In this document: positions 16,826-25,999 of the stretch, piece after piece
How positions within the stretch are numbered: position 1 is the stretch's first letter
Layout: each line of letters starts with the position of its first letter
Source of the DNA: an uncultured Campylobacter sp.
GTDB lineage: Bacteria > Campylobacterota > Campylobacteria > Campylobacterales > Campylobacteraceae
DNA length: 55,700 nucleotides
Direction: 5' to 3'
Assembly: GCF_938045205.1 (NCBI RefSeq)
Contig: NZ_CALIMY010000100.1
Coordinates: 1-55,700 of the forward strand
Notes under the pieces: generated by a model
Told to the model about the DNA's origin: nothing
Seen by the model: the letters and a program-made list of their open reading frames with translations, nothing else
Database searches by the model: none
Translations under genes and position numbers: made by a program

Positions 16826-17546
16826 GGAGCTCGTCTACGGCGGCGAAAACTACAAAATCAGCTACGAAATTTCAAATCTGCAGCGTGCCGAATATATTTT
16901 GGTGCTGCACGGCTGGGGCGCAAACAAAGCGCTTATGTCTAGGGTTTTTGCGGATAAATTCCGCCGTTACGCGATAGTGTGCGTCGATCTGCCGGGGTTT
17001 GGCGCCAGCTCCCAGCCCGCGCGCGCCCTTGGCAGCAAGGATTACGCAGAGATTATGCGCGCCTTTATCGCAGCTTTCGGCAAGCAGCCCGCAGCGATCA
17101 TGGGGCACAGCTTCGGCGGCAAGATCGCCGCATTGCTGGCCCCGCGCAATCTCATACTGCTAAGCAGCGCCGGTATCATCGAGCCCAAGCCCTTTGCAGT
17201 GCGCGCCAAAATCGCGATTTTTAAAATTTTAAAAAGACTTGGTCTGGCTGGGCTTTGGCGTGCGTTTGCGAGCAAGGATGCCGCAGGTATGAGCAAAACG
17301 ATGTATGAGACGCTAAAAAACGTCGTAAATGAGGACTTTCGCGACATTTTTTCTGCGCTAAGCCCGCAAAATGCGCTCATCTTTTGGGGCAAGGACGATC
17401 GCGCCACTAGCCTAAAAAGCGGCGAGCTGATCCACTCGCTCGTCAAAAACAGCAAATTTTATCCGCTGGCGGGGGATCACTTTTTCTTTTTGCAGAGCGC
17501 GGATTTTATCGGCGAGCAGATCGAAAAGGAGCTTGGCGGCAGCTAA
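16815..17546 (+). CDS. Alpha/beta hydrolase
   Basis: The 243-residue protein has the alpha/beta hydrolase core: oxyanion segment LHGWGANK, nucleophile elbow MGHSFGGK (Ser), an acid in IFWGKDDRAT and the catalytic His in PLAGDHFFFLQ. Substrate unknown; an esterase or lipase-like role is possible. The open frame extends to 16755, but the GTG at 16815 is preceded by AAGGAG with suitable spacing and overlaps the Phd-like gene by 11 bases, so it is the better start. Its conserved place before murF hints at an envelope role. Confidence 0.85.
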   Translation: MASKELVYGGENYKISYEISNLQRAEYILVLHGWGANKALMSRVFADKFRRYAIVCVDLPGFGASSQPARALGSKDYAEIMRAFIAAFGKQPAAIMGHSFGGKIAALLAPRNLILLSSAGIIEPKPFAVRAKIAIFKILKRLGLAGLWRAFASKDAAGMSKTMYETLKNVVNEDFRDIFSALSPQNALIFWGKDDRATSLKSGELIHSLVKNSKFYPLAGDHFFFLQSADFIGEQIEKELGGS

Positions 17547-18391
17547 ATTTAACGATTTGGCGTCGCGCTAAATTTAAAGCGAAACGCGATTTTGTGTAAA
17601 TTTTTAGAATTTAGCCGCGAAATTGTGGTGCCGAGCCGCTAAAAATCGCGCTTTAGATACAAAACAGATCGCGTGAATGTAAGAGCGGGGTGCAATTTAA
17701 AAGCGTTTCAATGCGGCGGCTTTAGTCCGGCTTATCTCGCGGCGCACGTTTTAAAATTTTGCAATCTGTTTGCGTCAAAGATCGCGAACTAAAGCGTAAA
17801 TTTAGATTATAAAGCCGCGTGCGTATGCGGCACATATTTAAAATTTAGCGGCGTAAAATCGGCTCTTTGGGCGCGTAGTACAAAACGCAAGCCCAAATTA
17901 CAGCGTGTCGCGTTAAATTTTAAAATTTTAACGCGTTTCTGCTCTGTGTTTGCGGCAGCCGTACATGATGCGGCGAAACCGCGTGTGCGCCGCAAAGCGA
18001 GCAATTAAATTTGGTCGCATAACCGCGTCGTCGCTTCGTCGCGATACGAAGCCGAAGTGCCGCGGATGGCGCGCAAATAATCGCGCGAGGTGGGGCTAGA
18101 TGTCGTAAGATATACAGCATGCGAAAATTTCAGGTCGCGAGAGATGGATACTGTGCGGTATCGAAAATGGGGGCGGCGCGCGGTAGCGCAAATTTATCTA
18201 GTGCGGCTCGTGCGGCCAACATGAGAGCGTGAATTTGCGAGCACGCGAATTTTGTAAAACTAGAATTTGCAAAGCGATAATTCGTAAAATTTACAAATGA
18301 AGCCAAATGCCGGTTAGCCCGAGCTCGCCGCGGTTTGCCCGCGCAGCCTCGCAAAGCGGGCGCGTAAATTTATAAAAAGGAATTTTAAAAG
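17547..18391. other. Gene-free spacer before murF
   Basis: No supported gene in 845 bases between two genes that are usually adjacent. It contains AAATTT/AAATTTTA motifs and diverged repeats with GCGGC-type flanks. Two overlapping minus-strand open frames of about 65 codons look random (Arg/Ala/Cys-rich). A murF ribosome binding site (AAGGAA) lies at its end. Confidence 0.5.
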
Positions 18392-20179
18392 ATGAATATA
18401 ATATTTTTGATCGCGCACGCGGCATTCGTCCTACTGCTCGGCTTTTATCTGATCACCTGCCTGCAGTGGTTTTCGTATAAGCCCGCGCGTATTATCTTTC
18501 ACTTCACCAAGCCCGCGTGGCACATTTATTTTTTCATTTTGCCGCTGGCGGCGTATTTTGGCTGCGAGATCGCGGTAGGTCTCGGCGCAGCTAAATTTGG
18601 CACTGCATTCCTCTATGCCCTATGTGCCGCTAAAATTTTAATCATCGCGGCCTATGCGCTAGCGCTTTATTGTTGGCAAAGAGGACTTGATAAAAAGCTC
18701 GTCTTTACGCCGCGCGTGAAGCGATTTTTTGCAATTTTAGTACTCTGTGCGTTTGGCTTCAGCGCCGTGTTTTATGCCGCAGAAGCTCCGATTTTGCCGA
18801 TATTTTTACCGCTTGGCGCCGCTCTTGTGGCGAGCTTTGCTTACGAGCGGGCGCAGGCTGCGAAATTTAAGGCCGATGCACGCAAAAAACTAGCCCAGAT
18901 GCCCTCCCTTACGATCATTCAGATCACCGCGAGCTACGGCAAGACGAGCATTAAGAACTTCTTGTATCAAATTTTAAAAAACGACTTTCGCTGCTATAAG
19001 ACGCCGCGCTCGGTAAACACGCTAGCAGGGCTCGTGCGCGACGTAAACGAGGCGCTGCCCGCAGATACGCAGATCTACATCGCCGAAGCAGGCGCCAGGC
19101 TGAGCGGTGACATCGCCGAAATCACCGAGTTTTTGGCGCCGCAGATCGTCGTCGTGGGCGAGATCGGCGCGCAACACATCGAGTATTTCAAAAGCATCGA
19201 AAACATCCGCAAAACCAAGCTCGAAGCGCTCACGAGTGCGCGGCTAAAGCATGCGTTTTTGCACAGCTCCACGCAAAAAGGCACGGACGAGCGCGTCACG
19301 ATCTACGACGAGGGGCTAAAAATCCACGGCGCGGATCTGGACGGAATAAAATTTAGCCTTAGCTTGAGCGATGATGAAAGCGGTGCAAGCTGCAAAAATT
19401 CCGTGCCGCATGCAGAAACATCCGCCGCAGGTGGTGAAGGGGAGGGCGATTTAAGCCTAGATGCAGGCAGTGTGGCATGCGCGGAAAAAGACAAAAATTC
19501 TAAAAATTACGGCGCCGATTTTGACGATGCAAATTCCATGTCCTGCGCCGAGCGGAGCGAGCGAAAATTTTGTGAACAAACCGCCCGTGACGATAAAATT
19601 TGTGGCGATAAAGAGCGGGGCTCGCAAGAGGCTCCAAACGAGCGTAAAATTTCAAACGGGCGGAGAGAACTATGCGAGAGACATGAGTTTTTTGCGCCGA
19701 TTTTGGGTAAATTTAACGCCGCAAATCTTGCCGCGTGTATAAAGATCGCGCGATTTTTGGGTCTTAGCGTAGATAAGATCAAAAGCCGTGTCGCGCACGT
19801 CAGCGCCATCGAGCACCGCCTCGCGCGGCTCGATGCGGGCGGCAAAATCATCATCGACGATAGCTTCAACGGCAATCTAAGCGGCATGCTGCAAAGCTAC
19901 GAGCTGATGCGAAGCTACGGCGGGCGCAAGGTCGTCATCACGCCGGGCATCGTCGAGAGCACGCGCGAGGACAACGAGACGCTGGCTGTCAAGATCGATG
20001 AAATTTTTGATCTCGCGATCATCACGGGCGAGCTAAATTCCGAGGTGCTGCAAAGCAAGATCGACCCCGCAAAGACTATCGTTTTGAAAGACAAGCGCGA
20101 TTTGCAGCGGGTTTTGAGCGAAAATACGCATAGCGGAGATCTGATTTTGTTTTCAAACGACGCGCCGAGCTTCATTTAA
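18392..20179 (+). CDS. murF: UDP-MurNAc-tripeptide--D-Ala-D-Ala ligase, membrane-anchored, with insert
   Basis: The 595-residue Mur ligase has several N-terminal hydrophobic helices (about 1-160), the ATP-binding loop ITASYGKTSIKN (near 178-189), the central domain (AEAGARLSGDIAEI, GEIGAQHIEYF) and the C-terminal domain (IEHRLARLDAGGKIIIDDSFNGN). It adds D-Ala-D-Ala to the UDP-muramyl peptide. About 100 residues (326-429, from DDESGASCKN to RRELCERHE) are Ser/Glu/Lys/Cys-rich low complexity between central strands; conserved sequence resumes at FFAPILGKFNAANLAACI. The insert DNA contains about seven RAATTY motifs. Confidence 0.88.
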   Translation: MNIIFLIAHAAFVLLLGFYLITCLQWFSYKPARIIFHFTKPAWHIYFFILPLAAYFGCEIAVGLGAAKFGTAFLYALCAAKILIIAAYALALYCWQRGLDKKLVFTPRVKRFFAILVLCAFGFSAVFYAAEAPILPIFLPLGAALVASFAYERAQAAKFKADARKKLAQMPSLTIIQITASYGKTSIKNFLYQILKNDFRCYKTPRSVNTLAGLVRDVNEALPADTQIYIAEAGARLSGDIAEITEFLAPQIVVVGEIGAQHIEYFKSIENIRKTKLEALTSARLKHAFLHSSTQKGTDERVTIYDEGLKIHGADLDGIKFSLSLSDDESGASCKNSVPHAETSAAGGEGEGDLSLDAGSVACAEKDKNSKNYGADFDDANSMSCAERSERKFCEQTARDDKICGDKERGSQEAPNERKISNGRRELCERHEFFAPILGKFNAANLAACIKIARFLGLSVDKIKSRVAHVSAIEHRLARLDAGGKIIIDDSFNGNLSGMLQSYELMRSYGGRKVVITPGIVESTREDNETLAVKIDEIFDLAIITGELNSEVLQSKIDPAKTIVLKDKRDLQRVLSENTHSGDLILFSNDAPSFI

Positions 20180-20427
20180 GCGGCTTTGGCGGCACGGCTT
20201 GCTTTGCCCTGAGGCATACTGCGCGATTTGACAGGGCGTATTTTTAGGCAAAAGACTTTGAGCGGGTACGACGAGTGACTTGAAGCGGTGCGATCTATCG
20301 GGTGATTGGTTTGTGCGTGCGGCGCGATCTGTTTAAATAAAAGTCCTATGCGGCAAAATTTCGGCGCGCCGTTATAAAATCGCAATCTTGCGCGCGATTA
20401 AATTTACGATAAATTTAAAGGAAAGCT

Positions 20428-21108
20428 ATGGATTTACGAGAAAATATGCTAGGGCAGCTGCGAGCGCTAAGCGAGGAGAAATTCGCGCAATTTTCGCAGC
20501 GCCTAATACCCGCGCCGCAGATTTTGGGCGTGCGCACTCCCGCGCTGCGCGCACTTGCTCGCAAAAGTTTCGCCGCTTTGAGCGGGGCGGATGAGGCGCG
20601 GCGCGAGCTGCAAAATTACGAGCCCTTTTTTCACGAGGAGTTCGTGCTAAAGGGCTTTTTTATAATGCTTTTAAAGCAGGATGAGGCGAAATTTGCACTT
20701 GCGAGCAGTTTTATCAAAACTATGCCAAATTGGGCGGTTTGCGATATGTTCGCTCCGAAATTCAGAAACGACGCTTTCGCGGACGCGTTGTTAAAGCAGG
20801 CTAAGGGCGGCGTGAGCGAGTTTGAGAGGCGATTTTTCTACGTTTATTTTATGCAAAATATGGGCGCGATCACGCCCGAGGAATTTTTTGAAATTTGCGC
20901 CGCCGAAAGCGACGAGCGGTATTATGTGCAGATGGGCGCGGCGTGGGCGATAGCGGAGATGTTTATCAAGCAGCGCGAGATCACGCTTGCGTTTTTGGCG
21001 AGCAAGCGGGCGGTTAAATTTATCCAAAACAAGGCGATATCGAAGATCCGCGATAGCTTTCGCGTAAGCAAAGCCGAAAAAGATGCGCTTTTGAAGTATA
21101 AAATTTAA
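20428..21108 (+). CDS. DNA alkylation repair protein (AlkD-like HEAT repeat)
   Basis: The 226-residue all-helical protein matches the DNA alkylation repair family: GVRTPALRALAR near residue 35, HEEFVLKGFFI, the WAVCDMF segment, and the late FIQNKAISKIRDSFRVS motif. AlkD-type HEAT-repeat glycosylases remove bulky cationic base adducts; whether this one is catalytic is not certain. The ATG is preceded by AAAGGAAAG. It stands alone, with its own 248-base upstream spacer. Confidence 0.85.
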   Translation: MDLRENMLGQLRALSEEKFAQFSQRLIPAPQILGVRTPALRALARKSFAALSGADEARRELQNYEPFFHEEFVLKGFFIMLLKQDEAKFALASSFIKTMPNWAVCDMFAPKFRNDAFADALLKQAKGGVSEFERRFFYVYFMQNMGAITPEEFFEICAAESDERYYVQMGAAWAIAEMFIKQREITLAFLASKRAVKFIQNKAISKIRDSFRVSKAEKDALLKYKI

Positions 21109-21206
21109 CCGCGGCGGAAAGTGGCGGAGGTAGTTAAAATTTCAGTTGCGCGCGGGGCTTGTCAGCCAAAATCGCGAGCTTTAAAATGTAAATTTAAGGA
21201 GAGAAA

Positions 21207-21575
21207 ATGTTTAGCAAGGAATTTTTGGAGATTTTGAATTATGAATGCGCCGTGGGTATCGCTACCTGCGCGCAGGGTGAGGCTCATATCAGCAATACGT
21301 GGAACAGATATCTCGTCATTAAGGGTGATCGCATCCTTATCCCGGCTGCGGGTATGAAAAAGACGCAAAGCAACGTGGAGGCTAATCCGAACGTCGAGCT
21401 TAGCGTCGCAACGAAGGAGCTGGCAGGCAGGTTTGGCGCAGGGCGCGGCTTTGTAGTGAAGGGCACAGCGCGCTTTATGGATAGCGGTGCGGAGTTTGAG
21501 GAAACGAAGGCGAAATTTCCTTTTGCGACAAGGCTGCTTGAAATCACGGCTAGTAGCGTAAAACAGGTGCTGTAA
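21207..21575 (+). CDS. Pyridoxamine 5'-phosphate oxidase-related FMN-binding protein
   Basis: The 122-residue protein has the split-barrel PPOX pattern: an N-terminal helix then strands with GIATCAQGEAHISNTWNRYLVIKGDRILIPAAGMKKTQSNVEANPNVELSVA. Such small proteins bind FMN as dimers; the substrate is unknown. The ATG is preceded by AAGGAGAG. The C-terminus (LLEITASSVKQVL) is complete for the compact family. It is flanked by RAATTY-rich spacers and appears monocistronic. Confidence 0.8.
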   Translation: MFSKEFLEILNYECAVGIATCAQGEAHISNTWNRYLVIKGDRILIPAAGMKKTQSNVEANPNVELSVATKELAGRFGAGRGFVVKGTARFMDSGAEFEETKAKFPFATRLLEITASSVKQVL

Positions 21576-21850
21576 GCCAAGCGGCGCAGTTTGGGTGGAA
21601 TTTACGGATGAAATTCCCGATGAAATTCCGCCGCGAGCTTTACGATGGAATTTTGCCGTGAAATTTTATCGGTAGAATTTCAAAGTTAGTAAAATTTTAT
21701 CGATGAAATTTCGCTTCGCCGCGAAATTTTAAAGCGGGCGAAATTTTAAAGTTAATAAAATTTCAAAGCCTGCAAAATTTCGAAGTTTGCGAGATCCATA
21801 AATCTCGCTCAAATTTTTTGAACGTAAATTTACGCATTGAAAGGAAAAGT
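21576..21850. repeat. RAATTY-rich spacer before the SDR gene
   Basis: The 275 bases hold many near-repeats of the type GATGAAATTCCC / GTGAAATTTTATCG / GTAAAATTTTATCG, with RAATTY cores roughly every 15-25 bases. No gene seen. Confidence 0.6.
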
Positions 21851-22624
21851 ATGAAACGATTAGAGGGTAAAACCGCCGTAATCACTGGCGGAAGCGACGG
21901 CATAGGGCTTGGTATCGCAAAGTGTTTCGCCGAAGAGGGCGCAAATTTGATCCTGCTTGGCAGAAGCGAGGAGAAATTAAAAATCGCGCAGGAGGCCTTG
22001 GGCGGTTACGGCGTGAAAGCTTACGCGGTAGAGGCGGATTTGGCGCAAAGCAAAACGATAAAAGGCCTTTGTGAGCGCATTTTAGCGCTACCCCTTAAGA
22101 TAGATATCCTAGTAAATAACGCCGGGCTGGGAAAATTCGTACCGTTTGAGGCGACCGACGAAGTGCTGCTGGACGCTCATCTAAACCTAAACGTCAAAGC
22201 GCCATATCTGCTTACTCAGGGGCTTTTGGGCGCGCTTGCGGCTAGCAAGGGCTGCGTGATCAATATCTCGTCGTATTTTGCGAACCGAATGCTCGTAGGG
22301 CGCACCACGACGGCGTATTCGATCACCAAAGGCGCGCTAAATTCTTTCACCAAATCGCTTGCCTTCGAGGTCGGCAAACTCGGCGTACGCGTCAACGCCA
22401 TAGCGCCCGGTAGCGTGCTAACGCCGCAGTTTGAGCGAAATTTAAGCGCGCTTAGCCCGCAGGGACGCGAAGCGTTTGAGCAAATGGTGCAAAATATCTA
22501 TCCGCTCGGCAAAATCGGTAGCGCGCAGGACATCGGCGATGCGGCGGTGTTTTTGGCGTCGGATGCGGCGAAGTGGGTCAGCGGCGCGATATTTGCGATA
22601 GACGGCGGGCTTACGACGAATTAG
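21851..22624 (+). CDS. Short-chain dehydrogenase/reductase
   Basis: From the chosen ATG the protein has 257 residues. It shows the classical SDR motifs: nucleotide-binding TGGSDGIGLG (near 13-22), NNAG (near 90), the catalytic Ser in VINISSYF, the YxxxK pair in YSITKGAL, and the C-terminal GAIFAIDGG of FabG-like enzymes. It is an NAD(P)H oxidoreductase of unknown substrate; a 3-oxoacyl-ACP reductase-like activity is possible. The open frame begins 11 codons earlier, but AAAGGAAAAG precedes the ATG at 21851. Confidence 0.88.
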   Translation: MKRLEGKTAVITGGSDGIGLGIAKCFAEEGANLILLGRSEEKLKIAQEALGGYGVKAYAVEADLAQSKTIKGLCERILALPLKIDILVNNAGLGKFVPFEATDEVLLDAHLNLNVKAPYLLTQGLLGALAASKGCVINISSYFANRMLVGRTTTAYSITKGALNSFTKSLAFEVGKLGVRVNAIAPGSVLTPQFERNLSALSPQGREAFEQMVQNIYPLGKIGSAQDIGDAAVFLASDAAKWVSGAIFAIDGGLTTN

Positions 22625-23004
22625 CCGCGATTGGGCGGAATTTTGGGCGCGGGTTTTGAAATATAAAATTTTACAGAGGCGAATTTCGCTGCGAGAAATT
22701 TTACCCAGTAGAATTTATTGCAGCGGCAAATTTTGCAATGAAAAATTTAACCGGGTAGAATTATGGCGACGAATATTGCGCGTGAAATTTCGCAGCGAAG
22801 AAAACGCAGAATTCCGCAATCTGTGGGAATTACAACGTAAATTTTAAAATTTATATTGTAAAATTTTACGGCGTGCGGTTTGGGCGGAATCTCGCGGCGC
22901 AAAATTTGAAGCTGCGATAAAACGGTGCCTGCGGGGTTAAATTTAAAAAGCGGCGCCGGCAGCCGGCTTGAGATAATTAGAAATTAAACGAGATTGGAGA
23001 GGGT
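22625..23004. repeat. RAATTY-rich spacer between SDR and BON lipoprotein
   Basis: About 14 RAATTY motifs in 380 bases by hand count, alternating with short G/C-rich pieces (GCGGC, GCGGAA). No credible gene; a 63-codon open frame inside looks random. Confidence 0.6.
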
Positions 23005-23577
23005 TTGAGGGTTTTGTTTCTAGCGATTTTAGCGGTGTTTTTGCTCTCTTGCGCGGCTCCGCTGGCGCCCGCTGGCAATGCGCTTAGCGTATACGACATC
23101 TACTCCGTAGCACGCGACCGCCGCAGCGTAAGCGAGGTCGCTAGCGACAAGCTCGTCCAGACTAAAATCCAAAGCAAAATTCTATTTACTAAAGGCCTTA
23201 GCAGCTGGGATCTGGAGGTCGAATGCTTCTATGGCGAGGTCTATCTCATCGGGCTTCTGGATAGCGAAGCGATGCGCGAGCCGCTACTTGCTTTAGCTCG
23301 GCAAACAGAAGGCGTGCGGCGCGTGCATACCTATCTGCGCGTCAAAAAGTCCGAATATCCGTGCAATTCGTTTGAAATTTTTACAAATTTAAAGAAAAAT
23401 CTCTTTTCCGATACCGACGTTTCTGGCACTGCGGTGCGCGTGGCGATCGTGGGCTGCGACGTGGTATTTAGCGGCGTAGTGAGCGACATCGAGCATGAAA
23501 AGCACGCGATCTGGTACGCGACGCACGCGCCCGGGGTGCAGGACGTGTATTCGTTCCTGCGCGTGGTGAAGGAGTAG
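23005..23577 (+). CDS. BON-domain lipoprotein (DolP/OsmY-like)
   Basis: The 190-residue protein has a short lipoprotein signal with LLSC (C16), then two BON-like domains: about 45-113 (VASDKLVQTKIQSKILFTKGL...VYLIGLLDSEAMREPLLALARQTEGVRRVHTYLRVK) and about 118-190 (ending GVQDVYSFLRVVKE). BON lipoproteins such as DolP bind anionic phospholipid and guard outer-membrane integrity. The start is a TTG preceded by GGAGAG. Confidence 0.85.
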   Translation: MRVLFLAILAVFLLSCAAPLAPAGNALSVYDIYSVARDRRSVSEVASDKLVQTKIQSKILFTKGLSSWDLEVECFYGEVYLIGLLDSEAMREPLLALARQTEGVRRVHTYLRVKKSEYPCNSFEIFTNLKKNLFSDTDVSGTAVRVAIVGCDVVFSGVVSDIEHEKHAIWYATHAPGVQDVYSFLRVVKE

Positions 23578-24121
23578 GGGCTTTGCGGTTAAATTTGATC
23601 GCTTCGGTACGGCAAATTTAACCGCTTGCGGCGGGCTAAATTTGAGGATATGCCAGATTTATTTCAGCTCGTTTGCAGGGCGATCGACATGCATGAAATT
23701 AAAATTTTTGGCGCGCAAGATAGCGGGGAATTTTAAAATTTGGCTCACGAGCGAGAGCATTAAGTAAATTTAAAGCCGCCTCAGACGATAATTTCGCAGA
23801 TGAAATTTACGCCGCGAGCGCTCGCCGAAAAGTAGCGCCCGGCGTGCCGATAGAAAGCGCGCCCTGTTTAAATAGCGGCTAAATTAAAGCGGCACGCGCG
23901 AGCTAAATTTAAAGCACTGCGTTTTTAAAGGCGTTAAATTTAAGCGAGCCGCCGAGCTAAATTTAAACGTAACGCGCGCATTGTGAGCTAAAATGAGCTA
24001 AATTTAAAATCGCGCTGCCGTTATCGGCGAAATTTCAGCGAAATGACGCGAGCGCTCGCGCTAAAACATACGATTAAAATGCCCCAAAGGGCGCAAAATT
24101 CAGTAAATTTAAGGAGAGAAA
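23578..24121. other. Spacer between BON lipoprotein and upp
   Basis: No supported gene in 544 bases. It contains repeated CTAAATTTAAA-type motifs separated by G/C-rich pieces (for example four around 23880-24010). The upp ribosome binding site (AAGGAGAG) is at its end. Confidence 0.5.
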
Positions 24122-24790
24122 ATGAGCCAAAGCCAAAATTGTACGTACCAAACCGCGTGCGAGCTGCCTAACGTGAGGCTGATCAAGCACCCGCTGATCG
24201 AGCATAAGCTCACGATCTTGCGAGATCGGGGGACCGATCCGTTTCAGTTCCGCATGCTCGTCGATGAGATCAGCTACCTGATGATGTTCGAAGCCACGCG
24301 CGATCTGGCGCTGCGCGAGGTGAGCGTGCATACGCCTGTGGCGCAAACCAGCGCGTATAAGCTCGCCACGAAGATCATGATCTGCCCGATTTTGCGCGCC
24401 GCGCTGGGTATGCTGGATAGCGTATTTAAACTCATGCCGGACGCTAGCGTGGGGTTTTTGGGTTTTCAGCGCGACGAAAAGACCGCACAGGCGGAGTTTT
24501 TTTACGCCAAACTGCCCGCAGATGCCGCAGAGCGCACCGCGATCATCATCGATCCGATGTTTGCGACCGGCGGTACGGCGATCGATGCGGTAAAATTTCT
24601 GCTGAAAAACGGCGTTAAAAAGATCAAATTTATCTCCATCATCGCAGCGCCCGAGGGGCTTCATAGATTTAGCGAGATCTACCCGCAGGTCGAGGTTTTC
24701 ACCGCGGCGATCGACGAGAGACTAAACGAGCAAAAATATATCGTGCCGGGACTTGGAGACGCGGGAGATAGGGTGTTTAATACGATGTGA
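24122..24790 (+). CDS. upp: Uracil phosphoribosyltransferase
   Basis: The 222-residue enzyme makes UMP from uracil and PRPP in pyrimidine salvage. It shows HPLIEHKLTILRDRGTDPFQFRMLVDEI at the start, PILRAALGMLDSV, the PRPP-binding loop IIIDPMFATGGTAIDA, and the C-terminal uracil-binding IDERLNEQKYIVPGLGDAGDR. The length is a little above the usual 208. The ATG has AAGGAGAG upstream. A 196-codon open frame on the opposite strand is a shadow. Confidence 0.95.
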   Translation: MSQSQNCTYQTACELPNVRLIKHPLIEHKLTILRDRGTDPFQFRMLVDEISYLMMFEATRDLALREVSVHTPVAQTSAYKLATKIMICPILRAALGMLDSVFKLMPDASVGFLGFQRDEKTAQAEFFYAKLPADAAERTAIIIDPMFATGGTAIDAVKFLLKNGVKKIKFISIIAAPEGLHRFSEIYPQVEVFTAAIDERLNEQKYIVPGLGDAGDRVFNTM

Positions 24791-25999
24791 AATTGCGCGG
24801 CGAAGGACTTTTGACTGCGTTAAATTTGCGCGACAGTATTTATGCGGCGATAAATTAAATTTGCCAGCATGTAATTTGTGCTGCGAAATCTATTTATCAA
24901 ATATGCGGGTTGCCGCCGCTCGGAATTTCACGCTGCAATAGATTTGGCAGGGCACGTACTTTTTACGGCGTGCGCAATACGTAGTGAAATTTAAAATTTG
25001 TAGCGCCGTAAATTTAATGCACTTTAAAATTTTAACTAGTCGTAAAATTTGCGGTATTTTTGGAATTTATCAAATGAAATTTTAGCTCCGCGATGTATAA
25101 AACACGTAAATTTCAAAGTAAGGAAAAAGCAAAATAGGGCGGCGGAATTTTATTATCGCCGAATTTGCCATAGAATTCTACCCGTGCGAGATTTCACGGA
25201 GAATTTACCGCGTCAAAACTCTACTCTCTGCAAAGCGGTAGCAAAATTTCAAAATTTAGCGCGCATTTGCGGCGTAAAATTTTGCAACCGCCCGCGCCGC
25301 AAATATCACCATTTTAAACCGCCTTTGATTGCACTGCCACATAGCTCGCGCGCAGCTCGCAAAAAACTCCGAGCAGTCACGCTTTTCATAGTAGCTTAAA
25401 ACCCAGCCGTCGCCTACAAAATTTATCGAGCCGCAAAAATAACAAGTTTAAAGCCGCCGTATTTTGCGATCAAGAGCGATTTTACGCTTGCGAGCCGTGG
25501 AAATTTTGCGCCGCTATGCTGTTTTAGGCGCGATTCCGCCCTACTGCCGCCCAGTGCGAGCGTGACGAGTGCGAAATCTTACAACCCGCAGTGAGCTATC
25601 GGTAAAATTTCAAGTAAGGGCAAAATTCGCCGCTATAAACTAGAATCGTCCTTAGGCTCGGGAGAAATTCTAAAATAGCGGATGGAGGTAAAATTTTATC
25701 GCTAGGTCGTATGTCGAGCTCAAATTTAGGCAAAATGCCGATAAATTTTGGCTCGCAAAAGAGCCTACCGCTTCGCAATTCTAACTACGCAAAATCACGC
25801 TCATATTGGCGTCGTAGCGCCCGCACCACAAAAATTTACAAATCGCAAAATTTGCAAAAATCACGCGGCAAAATTCTTACTTCAGCAATCCGATAAAGAA
25901 GCAGGGCGGCGCACCAGGCGTATGCAAGGAGTAAAATTCTCACCCAAACGATCCGTCCGCGCTAAAATGAAATTTCAAATTTAGCGAGCAAAATTTCGC
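24791..25999. other. 1.2-kb gene-free region
   Basis: The longest stretch without a supported gene. It is full of AAAATTT, GAATTT, AAATTC and GAATTC motifs between short G/C-rich pieces, and its open frames (25049-25399 plus, 25596-25778 minus, 25711-25984 plus) have Arg/Lys/Ser-rich random-looking products. No tRNA or other RNA gene was recognised. A candidate terminator for the helicase lies at its right end. Confidence 0.5.
25960..25986 (-). terminator. Hairpin after the helicase gene
   Basis: CGCTAAA and TTTAGCG flank the perfect inner palindrome TGAAATTTCA, 14 bases beyond the helicase stop on the minus strand. No long T run follows. Confidence 0.4.

Noticed and set aside
16607..17546. 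Toxin-antitoxin module
   Set aside because: The gene after the Phd-like protein is an alpha/beta hydrolase with a full catalytic triad, not a toxin.
17547..18391. tRNA or small RNA in the spacer before murF
   Set aside because: No T-loop consensus, cloverleaf or known RNA motif was seen on either strand.
24074..24664. 196-codon minus-strand open frame
   Set aside because: It is the opposite-strand shadow of upp, which is certain.
25049..25399. 116-codon open frame in the gene-free region
   Set aside because: Lys/Arg/Asn-rich translation of RAATTY spacer DNA, without a family or coding pattern.
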